Source: Streptomyces sp. WAC08241 (GTDB taxonomy: Bacteria; Actinomycetota; Actinomycetes; Streptomycetales; Streptomycetaceae). From it: 64,000 bases of DNA. The notes under the pieces were generated by a model. That model worked only from the letters and a program-made list of their open reading frames with translations. It searched no databases and was not told the DNA's origin. The stretch is taken from contig CP042279.1 of assembly GCA_007858575.1 (NCBI GenBank), positions 1,302,001 through 1,366,000 of the forward strand, in the 5' to 3' direction. The stretch's first letter is position 1. The number at the start of each line of letters is the position of its first letter. The position numbers and the translations under genes were made by a program. Shown one piece after another: positions 29,664 through 44,428 of the stretch.

Positions 29664-30777
29664 GTGTCCCCACAGGAGAACGGCCCGGTCCTGGTGGCCG
29701 ACGCGGGATCGTCGAGCCTGCGCCTGACCGTGTTCGGCGGCGACGGCGAGGTCCTCGCCGAGCACCACGACGACACCCCGCCGGGCAAGGGCGCCCGGGA
29801 CGCCCTGCGGCGCCTCCTCGACGAGGCGCCCGCCCCGGTGGCCGTCGGCCACCGCATCGTCCACGGCGGGCCGGAGCTGCGCGGCCACACCCCGGTCGAC
29901 GACGAGGTCCGCGCCCGTCTGGACCGGGTGGCCGACCTCGCGCCGCTGCACGTCCCGCCGGCCCTGACGGTCCTGGACGCGGCACGGGAGCTGCTGCCCG
30001 ACGTCCCGCACGTCGCCTGCTTCGACACCGTCTTCCACGCCGGCCTGCCCGCCGCCGCACGGGAGTACGCGGTGCCCGAGGCGTGGCGCGAGGGGTACAG
30101 GCTGCGCCGCTACGGCTTCCACGGCCTGTCCTACGCCTGGGCCCTCGACCGGGCCGCCGAACTCCTCGGCCGCCCCGCCGACCGGCTCCGGTTGGTGATC
30201 GCGCACCTCGGCGGCGGCTGCTCCGTCTGCGCCGTGCGGGAGGGGCGCAGCGTCGACACGACCATGGGGTTCACCCCGCTGGAGGGCCTGGTGATGAGCC
30301 ACCGCAGCGGCAGCGTGGACCCCGGCGCCCTGACGTGGCTCCAGACCCGGCACGGCCTGACGGCCGACGCCGTCGAGCACGCGCTGAACCACGAGTCCGG
30401 TCTGCTCGGCCTCTCCGGCACCTCGGACGACACGCGCGACCTCGTCCGCGCCCGGGCGGCGGGGACGAGCGGGCCGCGCTCGCCCTGGACGTCTTCGCCC
30501 ACCACTGCCGCCGCGGCATCGCGGCGACGGCCGCGTCCCTGGACCGGCTCGACGCCCTGGTCTTCACCGGCGAGATCGGCGAGGACCAGCCGGAAGTGCG
30601 CGAGGAGGTGTGCGCCAGGTTGTCCGTGCTCGGCTCGCCGGCGGCCTGCGGCCGCTCGTCGCCGAACGCCCCGAGATCGTCAGCGAGCCCGGCGCACGGG
30701 TCCCGGTCCTCGTCGTGCCCACCGGGGAGGCCCGGCAGGTCGACCGCGAGACCCGGGCGCTCCTGGTGGATCGCTGA
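29664..30777 (+). CDS. Acetate kinase family protein
   Basis: About 371 aa, slightly shorter than classic AckA. A GTG start follows GAGGAGG. The ASKHA fold shows LVADAGSSSLRLTVFGGDG (phosphate 1), GHRIVHGGPEL, ACFDTVFHAGLP, RRYGFHGLSYAWAL, IAHLGGGCSVCAVREG, SVDTTMGFTPLEGLVM, RSGSVDPGAL and FTGEIGED. Frame breaks near 30465 and 30640. It converts acetate plus ATP to acetyl phosphate, or the reverse. The last 36 nt including the stop are part of a tandem repeat that continues beyond the gene. Confidence 0.87.
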
Positions 30778-30849
30778 GACCGCGAGACCCGGGCCTTCCT
30801 GGTGCGTCGCTGAGACCGCGAGACCCGGCCGCTCCTGGCCCGTCGCCGA
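30742..30849 (+). repeat. Three tandem 36-bp repeats spanning the acetate kinase stop codon
   Basis: Units 30742-30777, 30778-30813 and 30814-30849 each begin gaccgcgagacccgg. Unit 1 encodes the last residues of the kinase (DRETRALLVDR, stop). Unit 2 also ends cgctga. Unit 3 ends cgccga. Slippage or unequal exchange has copied the gene's end downstream. Confidence 0.85.
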
Positions 30850-30875
30850 GGGGGAGCGGTGGGTGCGGGCAGGCG

Positions 30876-31129
30876 TCAGCGCCGGGCGCGGCGGCGGGCG
30901 ACGATCAGGCCCAGGGCGATCCCGGCGAGCAGGGTGACCGCCAGGACGGTCCACAGGGGAGCGTGACCTCGGGGACCCACAGGCGGATGGTGACGGAGCC
31001 GGTGTTGGCGGCGATGAACCAGACGGCCAGGGCCGCGAGCAGCACGAAGCCGATGGTGCGCAGCCGGACGTCCCGCCCCTTGACCGTCACGCTCGACGGC
31101 GGGTGCTCTTTCGCCGTTTTCTCTGCCAT
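30876..31129 (-). CDS. Small two-helix membrane protein, LapA/DUF1049-like
   Basis: About 84 aa. The cytoplasmic N-terminus (MAEKTAKEHPPSSVTVKGRD) precedes helix one (TIGFVLLAALAVWFIAANTG), SVTIRLWVPEVT, and after a break near 30960 helix two (LWTVLAVTLLAGIALGLIVA) and a basic tail RRRARR. The N-T-x(n)-V-x-L/W pattern between helices is typical of the LapA domain. Function unknown. Confidence 0.75.
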
Positions 31130-31195
31130 GCGATCAGTATCGGGTGGTTCGTCCGATCGGGCCATCCGGGCGCGGCGGGGACGCCGCCGCCGGTC

Positions 31196-32497
31196 TCAGG
31201 AGGACACGCGGTTCCGCAGGGCGGTCTGCCAGGCGGGGAGGGCGGGTGGGCTCGGTCTCGGGGCGGCGGCCGCCCTGCGCGAAGAAGTCCACCAGGGGCA
31301 GGAGGGCCGCGCCGACCGTGACGGCCTCGGGGCCGAGGGTGCCCAGGCCGATGCCGGTGCGGCTGGCCGGATACCTGAGGGCGTACTCCCGGGCGTAACC
31401 GGTCACGGTCTCCAGGAAGCGGGCGCCGAGCTGGAGTCCCGCCCAGCCGCCGACGAGGATGCGTTCGGGCTGGAAGAGGTTGATCAGGTCGGCGAATCCG
31501 GCGCCGAGGAACTCGGCGGTCTCCTCCAGGACGGCGAGCGCGGTGGCGTCGGGGCGGCGCCGGTCTCGGCCGGGTAGGCGGCGGCGAGCATCGCCGTCAG
31601 GGCCGTCTCCTCGTCCGCGCCCTCCGGCGGCCGCCCGCCCGCCTCGCGCCAGCGCTCCAGGAGCGCTTCCGCGCCCGCGTACGCCTCCAGGCACCCCTGC
31701 GAACCGCAGCGGCAGCGGCGACCCCGTACCCGTACCGTCAAGTGCCCCCATTCGAGGGCCCGTCCGGGCCCCATGGGGTCGGTGACGACGCAGGCGCCGA
31801 CGCCGGAGCCGAAGAGGACGACGACGGCGCTGCGGGCGCCGCGCCCGGCGCCGAACCACATCTCGGCCTGGCCGAGGGTCTTGGCGCCGTTGTCGATCCA
31901 GTACGGCACCGAGGCGGGCAGCTCCACGTGCTCGCGCAGCAGCCGCTCCAGCGGGACGGCGTCCCAGCCGACCGTCTGGCCGTGCACGACCGCGCCGTCC
32001 TCCGGGGTGCGGGCCACGATGCCGGGCACGCCGACGCCGACGCCGAGCAGGCGCTCGGCGGGCACCTCCGCGGTCCGCAGCACCTCCGCGATCCCTCCCG
32101 CAGGTGCGCCACGACGAGGTCGACGTCGTAGCGCGCGGTGCGCGGCCCCGAGCTGGCCAACGGGCGCTCGGTGCGGGCGAGTTCGGTGAGGGCGAGGTCG
32201 AACAGCTCGATCCTGATCCGGGTCTCGCCGATGTCGACGCCGATCATGAAGCCGCTGCCGGGCGTGATGCGCACGAGGGTACGGGCGCCCGCCGGCCGAG
32301 TCGACGCTGCCCGCCTCCTCGACCAGGCCCTCCGCGACGAGTTCGGCGACCACGTTGCTGACCGAGCCGGAGCTGAGCCCGGTGGCGGGGCCCAGCGTGA
32401 GCCGGCTCATCGGTCCGTCGAAGTACAGCCTGCGCAGAACGGCGGTGCGGTTCTCGCGCCGCAGGTCACGCACCGTGCGGCCACTTCTCGCGTGCAC
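31196..32497 (-). CDS. ROK-family transcriptional regulator
   Basis: About 433 aa. N-terminal winged helix: LRRENRTAVLRRLYFDGPMS and LTLGPATGLSSGSVSNVVAE. The ROK domain has FMIGVDIGETRIRIELFDL, GVGVGVPGIV, VPYWIDNGAKTLGQAEMWFG and VVLFGSGVGACV. The zinc/ROK motif is RRCRCGSQGCLEAYAG (CxCGxxGCxE). The end at 31196 assumes one restored base so that it reads LPAWQTALRNRVSS; otherwise the frame runs to 31134. Breaks near 32285, 32090 and 31560. Divergent from the sugar-binding protein gene, so it probably represses that operon and is released by a sugar. Confidence 0.82.
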
Positions 32498-32550
32498 TCT
32501 GGTCCCCGTCTCTCATGTCGTTCGTTTCAACATACCCGCAGTACAAGCCT

Positions 32551-32579
32551 TGACGCGACCTTCTCATGGGGTTTAACTC
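32551..32579 (+). promoter_or_regulatory. Possible promoter of the CUT1 sugar operon
   Basis: TTGACG at 32551-32556 and TTAACT at 32574-32579 with 17-nt spacing, about 90 nt before the binding-protein ATG. The -10 match is weak. The surrounding AT-rich bases probably also hold the ROK operator. Confidence 0.35.
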
Positions 32580-32667
32580 ACATCCTAAATTAAGCCGATG
32601 TTACGGAGAGCGGTCCAGGGGCTCCCCGTGTCGGCCCTTCCCTCGTCCCCGAAAGGGCCCAGGAGCC

Positions 32668-33969
32668 ATGCGCAGAATCAGAGCCGCTGTCACCGGTGCC
32701 GTCACGCTCTCCCTCGTCCTCACCGCCACCGCCTGCGGCGGGGAGAAGACAGCGGGTCCTCCCCGAAGACCCTCACTTACTGGGCCTCCAACCAGGGCGC
32801 CAGCCTGGAGGTCGACAAGAAGGTCCTGCAGCCCGAGCTCGACCAGTTCGAGAAGGAGACCGGCATCAAGGTCAAGCTGGAGGTGATCCCGTGGTCCGAC
32901 CTGCTCAACCGGATCCTCACCGCGACCACCTCCGGCCAGGGCCCCGACGTCCTCAACATCGGCAACACCTGGAGCGCCTCCCTGCAGTCCACCGGGGCCC
33001 TCCTGCCCTGGGACGAGAAGAACTTCGGGGCCATCGGCGGCAAGGACCGCTTCGTGGACTCCGCGCTCGGCTCCACCGGCGTCTCCGGCCAGGACCCGGC
33101 CGCCGTCCCGCTCTACTCCATGGCCTACGCGCTCTACTACAACAAGCAGCTCTTCAAGGAGGCGGGCATAGCCAAGCCGCCGACCACCTGGGACGAGGTG
33201 ACCGAGGCCGGCAAGAAGCTCGGGGCGAAGGGCAAGAACGGCATCGGCGTCGAGGGCTCCAACCTCTCCAACAACATCCACCAGGTCTTCGTCCTCGGCA
33301 AGCAGCACGGGGCCGACTTCTTCACCGCCGACGGGAAGCCCGACTTCACCTCCGACGGCGCCGTCGCCGCCGTCAAGCAGTACGTCGACCTCATGGCCGC
33401 CCAGAAGATCGTGGCCCCGGCAACGCCGAGTACGCCCAGAACCAGTCCCTCAGCGACTTCGCCAAGAACAAGACCGGCATGGTCCTGTGGCAGACCCCGT
33501 CGCAGACCTTCTCCGCGCAGGGCATGGGCCCCGACGAGTGGGGCGTCGCCCCGCCCCCGTCCCGTCCGGCAAGCCCGGCCAGGGCAAGCAGACCAACTCG
33601 ATGGTCGCCGGCATCAACCTCGCCGTCTTCAAGAACACCAAGAACCGCGACGGCGCGCTGAAGTTCGTGAAGTACCTGACGAGCGACGAGGAGCAGATCG
33701 CCCTCAACAAGGCGTACGGCTCGGTCCCGCCGGTCAAGAGCGCCCAGCAGGACGCCGCGTTCGCCGACCCCTCGCTCACCGTCATCCGCGACACGCTCTC
33801 CACCAGCGCCGCCGCCCTGCCGCAGGTCCCCGAGGAGTCCCAGTTCGAGACCGTCGTCGGCACCGCGGTCAAGGAGCTCTTCGCCGACGCCGCCGCCGGC
33901 CGGCCGGTCACCACGGAGTCCGTCCGGGCCAAGCTCGAAAAGGCCCAGCAGCAGATGCCCAAGAAGTAG
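32668..33969 (+). CDS. CUT1 sugar ABC transporter substrate-binding lipoprotein
   Basis: About 434 aa. AGGAG precedes ATG. MRRIRAAVTGAVTLSLVLTA ends in lipobox TAC. Mature features of family-1 binding proteins: TYWASNQGASLEVDKKVLQP, LEVIPWSDLLNRILTATTSG, PDVLNIGNTWSASLQSTGAL, PLYSMAYALYYNKQLFKEAG, PTTWDEVTEAGKKLGAKGKN and ALKFVKYLTSDEEQIALNKA. Frame breaks near 32755, 33420 and 33555. It is the first gene of an operon with two permeases and a beta-glucosidase; the ligand is likely a beta-linked gluco-oligosaccharide. Confidence 0.85.
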
Positions 33970-33980
33970 GCCGCCCCGCC

Positions 33981-34971
33981 ATGACCGAAACCGTCGTCAC
34001 TCCTCCGAGTGAGCGGACGGTGCGCAAGGCCGCACCCGGAGAGGCGCGCGCCCCGCGCCGCTCCGGGCGCCGCCGCATCGCACTGCCGTACCTGCTGCTC
34101 CTGCCCGCCCTGCTCCTCGAACTCCTCGTCCACCTTGTGCCGATGCTCATGGGCATCACCATGAGCTTCCGCGAACTCACCCAGTTCTACGTCCGGAACT
34201 GGTCCGAGGCCCCTGGTCCGGGTTCGACAACTACGCCGTCTCGATCGACTTCGACGCTCCCGTCGGACAGGCGCTCCTGAAGTCCTTCCTGACGACCTGC
34301 CTGTTCACCCTCCTCTCCGTCGGACTGTGCTGGCTCCTGGGGACGGCCGCCGCCGTCTTCCTCCAGGAGAACTTCCGCGGCCGGGGCTTCCTGCGGACCC
34401 TGTTCCTCGTCCCGTACGCCCTGCCGGTCTACGCCGCCGTCATCACCTGGGCGTTCATGTTCCAGCGCGACAACGGCCTGGTGAACCACGTCCTGCACGA
34501 CCAGCTCGGCATCGGCGACAGCCCCGCCTTCTGGCTCATCGGGGACAACAGCTTCTGGGCCCTGCTCGTCGTCTCCGTCTGGAAGGGCTGGCCCTTCGCC
34601 TTCCTCACCGTCATGGCGGGGCTCCAGAACATCCCCGGGACATGTACGAGGCCGCCGCCCTCGACGGCGCCGGCGTGTGGAAGCAGATCCGGCACATCAC
34701 CCTGCCGTCCCTGCGCTCCGTCAACCAGGTCCTCGTCCTCGTCCTGTTCCTGTGGACGTTCAACGACTTCAACACGCCGTTCGTGCTCTTCGGCAAGGCG
34801 GCCCCCGAAGCCGCCGACCTGATCTCGCTCCACATCTACCAGTCGTCCTTCCAGACGTGGAACTTCGGCACCGGCTCGGCCATGTCCGTGCTGCTCCTGC
34901 TCTTCCTCCTCGTCGTCACGGGCGTCTACCTCCTGCTCACCACCCGCGGAAGGAAGACCTCCGATGTCTGA
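33981..34971 (+). CDS. CUT1 sugar ABC transporter permease (MalF/CebF-like)
   Basis: About 331 aa. The N-terminus [20 protein letters not shown] is cytoplasmic. The first helix is [20 protein letters not shown], followed by FRTL-type [20 protein letters not shown]. The EAA loop is [20 protein letters not shown], the contact site for the ATPase. Frame breaks near 34212 and 34636. It starts 12 nt after the binding-protein stop. Confidence 0.86.
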
Positions 34972-35844
34972 GCACGCGGCCCGCCGCACGGCCCCCGGTC
35001 GCCCATGGCGGCGCCCCGCTCGTTCCTGTGGACCCGGCGGATCTTCCTCGCCCTGCTCACCGCGTTCGTGGTGCTGCCGGTGTACGTGATGGTCTCCAGC
35101 TCCCTGAAGCCCCTCAAGGACGTGTCGGGGAAGTTCGAGTGGTTCCCCTCCGGGCTCACGCTCCGCCCGTACGTCGACATCTGGGAGACGGTCCCGCTCG
35201 CGGACTACTTCGTGAACTCGATCGTCGTCGCGGGCGCGGCCACGGTGCTCTCGGTGATCGTCGCGATCTTCGCCGCGTACGCCGTCAGCCGCTACTCCTT
35301 CCGCGGCAAGCGGGTCTTCACGGTGACGGTCCTCTCGACGCAGATGTTCCCCGGCATCCTCTTCCTGCTGCCGCTCTTCCTCATCTACGTCAACCTCGGC
35401 AACGCCACCGGCATCGCGCTCTTCGGCTCGCGCGAGGGCCTGATCCTCACCTATCTGACCTTCTCGCTGCCATTCTCCATCTGGATGCTGACCGGCTACT
35501 TCGACTCGATCCCGCGCGAGCTGGACGAGGCGGCCAAGGTCGACGGCTGCGGGCCGATCAAGGCGCTGTTCCGCGTGATCATCCCGGCCGCGACGCCCGG
35601 CATCGTCGCCGTCGCGATCTACGCCTTCATGACGGCCTGGGGCGAGGTCCTCTTCGCCTCGGTCATGACCACCGACAGCACCCGCACCCTCGCCGTCGGC
35701 CTCCAGGGCTACGCCACCCTGAACGACGTCTACTGGAACCAGGTGATGGCCGCCTCCCTGGTGGTGAGCGTCCCCGTCGTCGTCGGGTTCCTGCTCCTCC
35801 AGCGCTACCTCGTCGCCGGCCTCACCGCGGGTGCGGTCAAGTGA
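34964..35844 (+). CDS. CUT1 sugar ABC transporter permease (MalG/CebG-like)
   Basis: About 293 aa. It probably starts at ATG 34964 ([12 protein letters not shown]), overlapping the previous stop, with a break before 35005. From there it is clean: [40 protein letters not shown], and an EAA loop [20 protein letters not shown]. No ATPase gene is present in the operon. In Streptomyces the shared ATPase MsiK serves such CUT1 systems, which is inferred here. Confidence 0.86.
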
Positions 35845-35878
35845 CGTCCTCTCCACACCGACCACGAAGAGGTTCTCC

Positions 35879-37251
<1,373 letters not shown>

Positions 37252-37266
37252 ACCGGCACTCCGCCA

Positions 37267-37316
37267 CGGCCTCCGGAGGGCCGCCCCGAGACTGCTCGGG
37301 CGCCCTCCGGAGGCCG
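37267..37316. terminator. Bidirectional hairpin between the GH1 and LacI genes
   Basis: Arms 37267-37280 and 37303-37316 are exact 14-bp complements (cggcctccggaggg), with further partial pairing inside. It lies between convergent genes and can stop both transcripts. Confidence 0.78.
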
Positions 37317-37350
37317 ACGCACGCCCCCTTCCCGGAGGGGTACGGGGCGG

Positions 37351-38361
37351 TCAGGCGGACTCGCGCACGACGAGGGACGGCGCGAACACCTTCCGGGCGG
37401 GTCCGGACCGCACGCCCTCCAGCTCCTCGACCAGGAGCCCGGCCATCGCGGCCGCTATGCGCTCCACCGGCTGGCGCACGGTGGTCAGCCGGGGCCGGCC
37501 CTGCGCGCGGCCGCCGAGTCGTCGAAGCCCACGACGGCCACCGCGCCCGGGACGTCCACGCCGCTCGCGCAGGTACTGGCAGGCGCCCTGGGCCATCAGG
37601 TCGTTCGCGGCGAACACCGCGTCGAGGTCCGGGTGCTCCCGCAGCAGCTCGGCCATGGCGCGCCGGCCGCTGTCGACCGTGAACCGGCCCCGTACGACGG
37701 GCACGTCTGTCACTCCGCGGGCGGCCAGCGCCCGGCGGAAGCCGTCCAGGCGCGCGCCCGCCGCGGGCGGTGACCGGCGCGGCGATGGTCGCGGGCGCCG
37801 CCGCCCGGTGGCCCACAGGTGCTCGGCCGCAAGTCGCGCCCCGGCGTCGTTGTCCAGGTCGACGAATCCGTACCGCTCGCCGTCGCGGGGCCGGCCGAAG
37901 AGGACCGTGGGGAGGCCCGCCCCACCAGCATCGCCGGCAGCGGGTCCTCGTCGTCGATCGGCACCACGAGGGCCCCGTCCGCGCCCCCCGCCGCAGGTAC
38001 TCCACGAGCTGGGCCCTGGCCTGCTCCGACTCGGAGACGAGCAGCACCGGTTGGATCGCGCGCTCGCGCAGCACGGGCAGGACGCCGTCCACGACGCGTC
38101 CGAAGAACGGGTCGGAGAAGACCCGGGCGGCGAAGGCCCCGTCCCGGGCGGAGAGCACGAGGGCGACGGCCCCGGTCCGCCGCGTCACCAGGGAGCGGGC
38201 GGCCTGGTTGGGCGTGTAGCCGGTGCGGGCGATGGCGTCGCGCACGCTGCGCTGGATGTCGGGGCCACGTTCCGCACCCCGTTGACGACGCGGGACACCG
38301 TGGCGCGCGAGACCCCCGCCTCACGTGCGACGTCTTCCAGAGTCGGTGCTCGATTCCCCAC
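37351..38361 (-). CDS. LacI-family transcriptional regulator (CebR-like position)
   Basis: About 337 aa. The GTG start at 38361 gives [20 protein letters not shown] and [12 protein letters not shown], the LacI HTH and hinge ([20 protein letters not shown]). Sensor domain: [59 protein letters not shown] and [20 protein letters not shown]. Several breaks (38265, 37985, 37920, 37755, 37560, 37500). A GAGCGCTC-centred palindrome lies about 145 bp upstream in the divergent promoter region. Probable repressor of the adjacent secreted glycosidases. Confidence 0.85.
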
Positions 38362-38503
38362 CTCCGCACTTTAACGGTGCCGCGTGTCCGGCGGGGAGCG
38401 GTCCGGGTCCGGCCGGAACCCATCGGTGTCGTGACTTAATGAAAGCCAAAGAAAAGTCGTGTCACACGCCTTGACCGTCAACTGGCCCTGCGTGCAAGGT
38501 TTC

Positions 38504-38517
38504 GGAGAGCGCTCTCC
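38504..38517. promoter_or_regulatory. LacI-type operator
   Basis: GGAGAGCGCTCTCC is a perfect 14-bp palindrome with the GAGCGCTC core seen in Streptomyces CebR boxes (TGGGAGCGCTCCCA). It lies 32 nt before the CBM32 beta-helix gene and upstream of the divergent LacI gene. Confidence 0.72.
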
Positions 38518-38548
38518 CACGTTTCCCCATGTATCCCAGAGGAGACCC

Positions 38549-40741
<2,193 letters not shown>

Positions 40742-40779
40742 CGGTCCCCGGGCGCGCCCGACCGGCGCGCCCCGGCTCC

Positions 40780-40829
40780 TTGCCTTCCGGGCGGCGTTCC
40801 AGGTCCCCGCCACGCCGCCCGGAAGGCAA
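40780..40829 (+). terminator. 18-bp perfect hairpin after the beta-helix gene
   Basis: Arms 40780-40797 (TTGCCTTCCGGGCGGCGT) and 40812-40829 are exact complements with a 14-nt loop. It stands between two same-strand secreted-enzyme genes. Confidence 0.82.
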
Positions 40830-40860
40830 CCCTCCCTCCCCCTCCGCCCAGGAGAAGTCC

Positions 40861-43025
40861 ATGACCACCGCTTCGACCGCACGAAGGCGGGCCCGCGCCA
40901 CGGCCTCGCTCGTGTCCTCGGCGCCCTGCTCGCCGCCTCCGCCACCGTGCTGACCGCGGCGCCCGCCACCGCCGCCGAAACCCTCCTCTCCCAGGGGAAG
41001 ACCGCCACCGCCTCCTCGGCCGAGGGCGCCGGCTACGCCGCGTCCGCCGCCGTCGACGGCGACCTCACCGGCACCCGCTGGGCCAGCCAGTGGAGCGACA
41101 ACCAGTGGCTCCAGGTCGACCTCGGCGCGAGCGCGAACGTCAGCCGCGTCGTCCTGAACTGGAGGGCGCCTACGGCAAGGCCTACGACATCCAGCTCTCC
41201 GACAACGGCACCGACTGGCGCACCGTCAAGTCCGTCACCGCGGGCGACGGCGGCACCGACGAACTGGCGGTCTCCGGCACCGGTCGCTACGTGCGCCTCC
41301 AGGGCGTGGCCCGTGCCACCGGATACGGCTACTCCCTCTGGGAGTTCCGGGTCTACGGCGAGAACGGCACCACCCAGCCGGGGCCCGGCGGCGCCGTCCG
41401 GGTCACCGGCTCCCAGGGCAACTGGCGACTGACCGTCGGCGGACAGCCGTACACCGTCAAGGGCCTCACCTGGGGCCCGGCGATGGCCGACGCCCCCGCT
41501 ACATGCCGGACCTGAGGTCCATGGGCGTCAACACCGTCCGGACCTGGGGACGGACGCCGCCAGCAAGCCCCTGCTCGACGCGGCGGCCGCCCAGGGCCTC
41601 AAGGTCATCAACGGCTTCTGGCTCCAGCCCGGCGGTGGCCCCGGCTCCGGCGGCTGCGTCAACTACGTCACGGACACGACGTACAAGAACAACATGCTCA
41701 CCGAGTTCGCCAAGTGGGTCGACACCTACAAGTCCCACCCGGCGACCCTGATGTGGAACGTCGGCAACGAGTCCGTCCTCGGCCTCCAGAACTGCTACGG
41801 CGGCACCGAACTCGAAGCCCAGCGCAACGCGTACACGACCTTCGTCAACGACGTCGCCAAGAAGATCCACTCCATCGACCCCGACCACCCCGTCACCTCC
41901 ACCGACGCCTGGACCGGCGCCTGGCCGTACTACAAGCGCAACGCCCCCGACCTCGACCTGTACTCGATGAACTCCTACGGCAACCTCTGCAAGGTGCGCC
42001 AGGACTGGATCGACGGCGGCTACACCAAGCCGTACGTCATCACCGAGGGCGGCCCCGCCGGCGAGTGGGAGGTCCCCAATGACGCCAACGGCATCCCGGA
42101 CGAGCCGACCGACGTCCAGAAGGCCGACGGCTACACCAAGGCCTGGGGCTGCGTCACTGGCCACCAGGGCGTCGCCCTCGGCGCCACCCTCTTCCACTAC
42201 GGCCTCGAACACGACTTCGGCGGCGTCTGGTTCAACCTCCTGCCCGACGGCCTCAAGCGCCTCTCGTACTACGCCGTCAAGAAGGCCTACACCGGCTCCA
42301 CCGCGGGCGACAACACCCCGCCGGTCATCACCGGCATGACCGTCACCCCGGCCTCCGCGGCCCCGGCCGGACGCGAGTTCACGGTCCGCGCCGACATCCG
42401 CGACCCCGACGGCGATCCCGTCACGCCCAAGATCTACCTCAGCGGGAACTACGCCAACGGCGACAAGCGGCTCGTCGACGCGCAGTACCGCTCCCTGGGC
42501 AACGGCACCTTCGCCGTCACCGCGCCCGAGAAGCTCGGCGTCTGGAAGGTCTACATCCAGGCCGAGGACGGCCGCGGCAACGCCGGCATCGAGACCAAGT
42601 CCGTCAAGGTCGTCGCCCCGCCCGTCGCCGGCACCAACATCGCCCTGGGGAAGCCCACCACCGCCTCCTCCTTCCAGGCCTCCTACGGTGACTGCCCCTG
42701 CCCCGCGTCCAACGCCACCGACGGCAACGCCGGCACCCGCTGGGCCAGCGACTGGAGCGACCCGCAGTGGATCCGGGTCGACCTCGGCTCCGTGCGCTCC
42801 TTCAACCGCCTCCAGCTCGTCTGGGACCCCGCCTACGCCAAGTCCTACGAGGTCCAGGTCTCCGACGACGGCAACGCCTGGCGCACCCTCCACACCACCA
42901 CCACCGGCAACGGCGACATCGACACCATCGAGGCCGGGGCCACCGCCCGGTACGTCAAGCTCCAGCTCACCGCACGCGGCACCGGTTGGGGCTACTCGCT
43001 CCACGAGTTCGGCGTCTACGCCTGA
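40861..43025 (+). CDS. Secreted CBM32 - TIM-barrel glycosidase - Ig-like - CBM32 protein
   Basis: About 720 aa. A signal peptide (LGALLAASATVLTAAPATAA) precedes an N-terminal CBM32 (GTRWASQWSDNQWLQVDLG), nearly identical in DNA to that of the upstream gene. The barrel starts GNWRLTVGGQPYTVKGLTWG, with MGVNTVRTWG, acid/base Glu in TLMWNVGNESVLGL and probable nucleophile Glu in YVITEGGPAGEWEV. That places it in clan GH-A (GH2-, GH5- or GH72-like). An Ig-like domain (PPVITGMTVTPASAAPAGRE) and a second CBM32 (GTRWASDWSDPQWIRVDLG) follow. Frame breaks near 40910, 41160, 41500 and 41550. Beta-glucan is a plausible substrate from context. Confidence 0.75.
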
Positions 43026-43047
43026 CGGTCGGCGCCACCCCCTTCGG

Positions 43048-43068
43048 CGCCACCCCTGACGGGTGGCG
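43048..43068 (+). terminator. Small hairpin after the TIM-barrel gene
   Basis: cgccaccc at 43048-43055 pairs with gggtggcg at 43061-43068 around ctgac. An 8-bp GC stem 22 nt after the stop. Confidence 0.5.
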
Positions 43069-43180
43069 GGGCCCGCCGCTCGGCCCCGCCACCCCGGCAC
43101 CACCGCACGGGAACCCACCACACCGGTCGCGTGGCGCCCCCGCGTCCACGCGCCACCACCCCCACGGGCAGGAGATCCCC

Positions 43181-44270
43181 ATGAGATCGAGTCCGAAGCG
43201 GCTCTCCGCACTCCTCGTCGGAACGGCCCTCGTCGCCAGCGTCCTCGGCATCGGCACCATGGCCTCGGCCACGGACCCGGGCGGCGGCATCCCGCCCGCC
43301 GTCGCCGCGGCGGCCAACCACACCGGGCACCAGATGGCCGCCTCCACCCAGGCGTCGGGCGACGACGCCGACGGGGACGGCTACATCCCGGCCGTACCCC
43401 AGGTCACCGGCGTCGTCCCTCCACGGCCACCCCGCCGCCGGCCTACCACCACGAGTTCCAGGCCGGCTGCTCCGTCACCCACACCGCGCCGGACGACCCG
43501 ATCGTCTACCCGGGCCAGTTCGGCAAGTCCCACGACCACACGTTCATGGGCAACACCTCCACCAACGCCGCCAGCACCACCGGCTCGCTCTACGGGGCAG
43601 CACCACCTGCAAGGCGCCCGCGGACGCCTCCGCCTACTGGATGCCCTCGCTGTACAAGGGCGACCAGAAGATCCTGCCGGTGGGCCCGCAGGTCATCTAC
43701 TACAAGGCCGGCGTCACCGACTACCGGAGCGTCCGGCCCTTCCCGAAGGGCCTCCGCTTCGTCGTCGGCAACCCGACGCAGACCGCCCAGGAGTTCCGCG
43801 CGCACAAGGGCTTCGTCGAGGGCTGGGAGTGCGGCGACAGCTTCTTCAACACCGACATCCCGGCCACCTGTCCGAGCCGGCCCGACGTCCAGCTCAACCT
43901 GCGCATGCAGGCCCCCAGTTGCTGGGACGGAAAGTACCTCGACACCCCGGACCACAAGAGCCACATGGCCTACCCGGTGGTCAAGCCCGGCACCAACGAC
44001 AACATGTGCCCCGCCTCCCACCCGGTCGCCCTGCCGATGATCGAGTTCAAGATGGCGTGGCCGGTCAACGGCGACATGAGCCAGGTCCGCCTGGCCAGCG
44101 GCCGCGGCTACTCCTTCCACTACGACTTCTTCAACGCGTGGGAGGAGCGCACCCTCAAGGCCCTGGTCGACCACTGCATCGTCGGCGGCCTGCAGTGCGA
44201 CACGCGCGGCTTCGACCTGTACCGCCCCGAGCGCGGTGTCGTGCTGGACGAGAATCACCGCCTGCCCTGA
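43181..44270 (+). CDS. Secreted DUF1996-domain protein
   Basis: About 363 aa. AGGAGA precedes ATG. LSALLVGTALVASVLGIGTM is a signal peptide; the mature start is ATDPGGGI. The DUF1996 domain shows HHEFQAGCSVTH, YPGQFGKSHDHTFMGNTST, SAYWMPSLY, PKGLRFVVGNPT, PSCWDGKYLDTPDHKSHMAY, PVALPMIEFKMAWPV and SFHYDFFNAWE. Conserved His and Cys suggest metal or disulfide sites. DUF1996 occurs in fungi and actinomycetes, often with glycan-active genes; its function is not established. Frame breaks near 43420 and 43600. Confidence 0.82.
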
Positions 44271-44313
44271 CCGACACCCGCACACCACCGACGCGCGACC
44301 AGCGCACGACCGA

Positions 44314-44351
44314 ACACGGCCCGGACGCCCGCCACGGCGTCCGGGCCGTGT
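44314..44351 (+). terminator. 16-bp perfect hairpin after the DUF1996 gene
   Basis: Arms 44314-44329 and 44336-44351 are exact complements around a 6-nt loop, 44 nt after the stop. Confidence 0.82.
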
Positions 44352-44428
44352 GCGACCGGGGAGCGCGGACGCGGGCGACGCGGGACAATGGCCCGGTGAG
44401 CCCCGTGCCGTCGTGAGAGGGCCCCGGC

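Noticed and set aside
27975..30392. An 805-codon minus-strand frame covering the SDR and acetate kinase genes
   Set aside because: Only its last ~190 codons are real (the MDMPI_N protein). The rest lies antisense to two well-supported plus-strand genes and shows no family motif.
41499..43211. A 570-codon open frame on the minus strand opposite the TIM-barrel glycosidase
   Set aside because: It is a high-GC antisense shadow: Gly/Val/Asp/Arg-rich, no motifs, no ribosome site. The plus strand encodes clear catalytic and CBM32 motifs.
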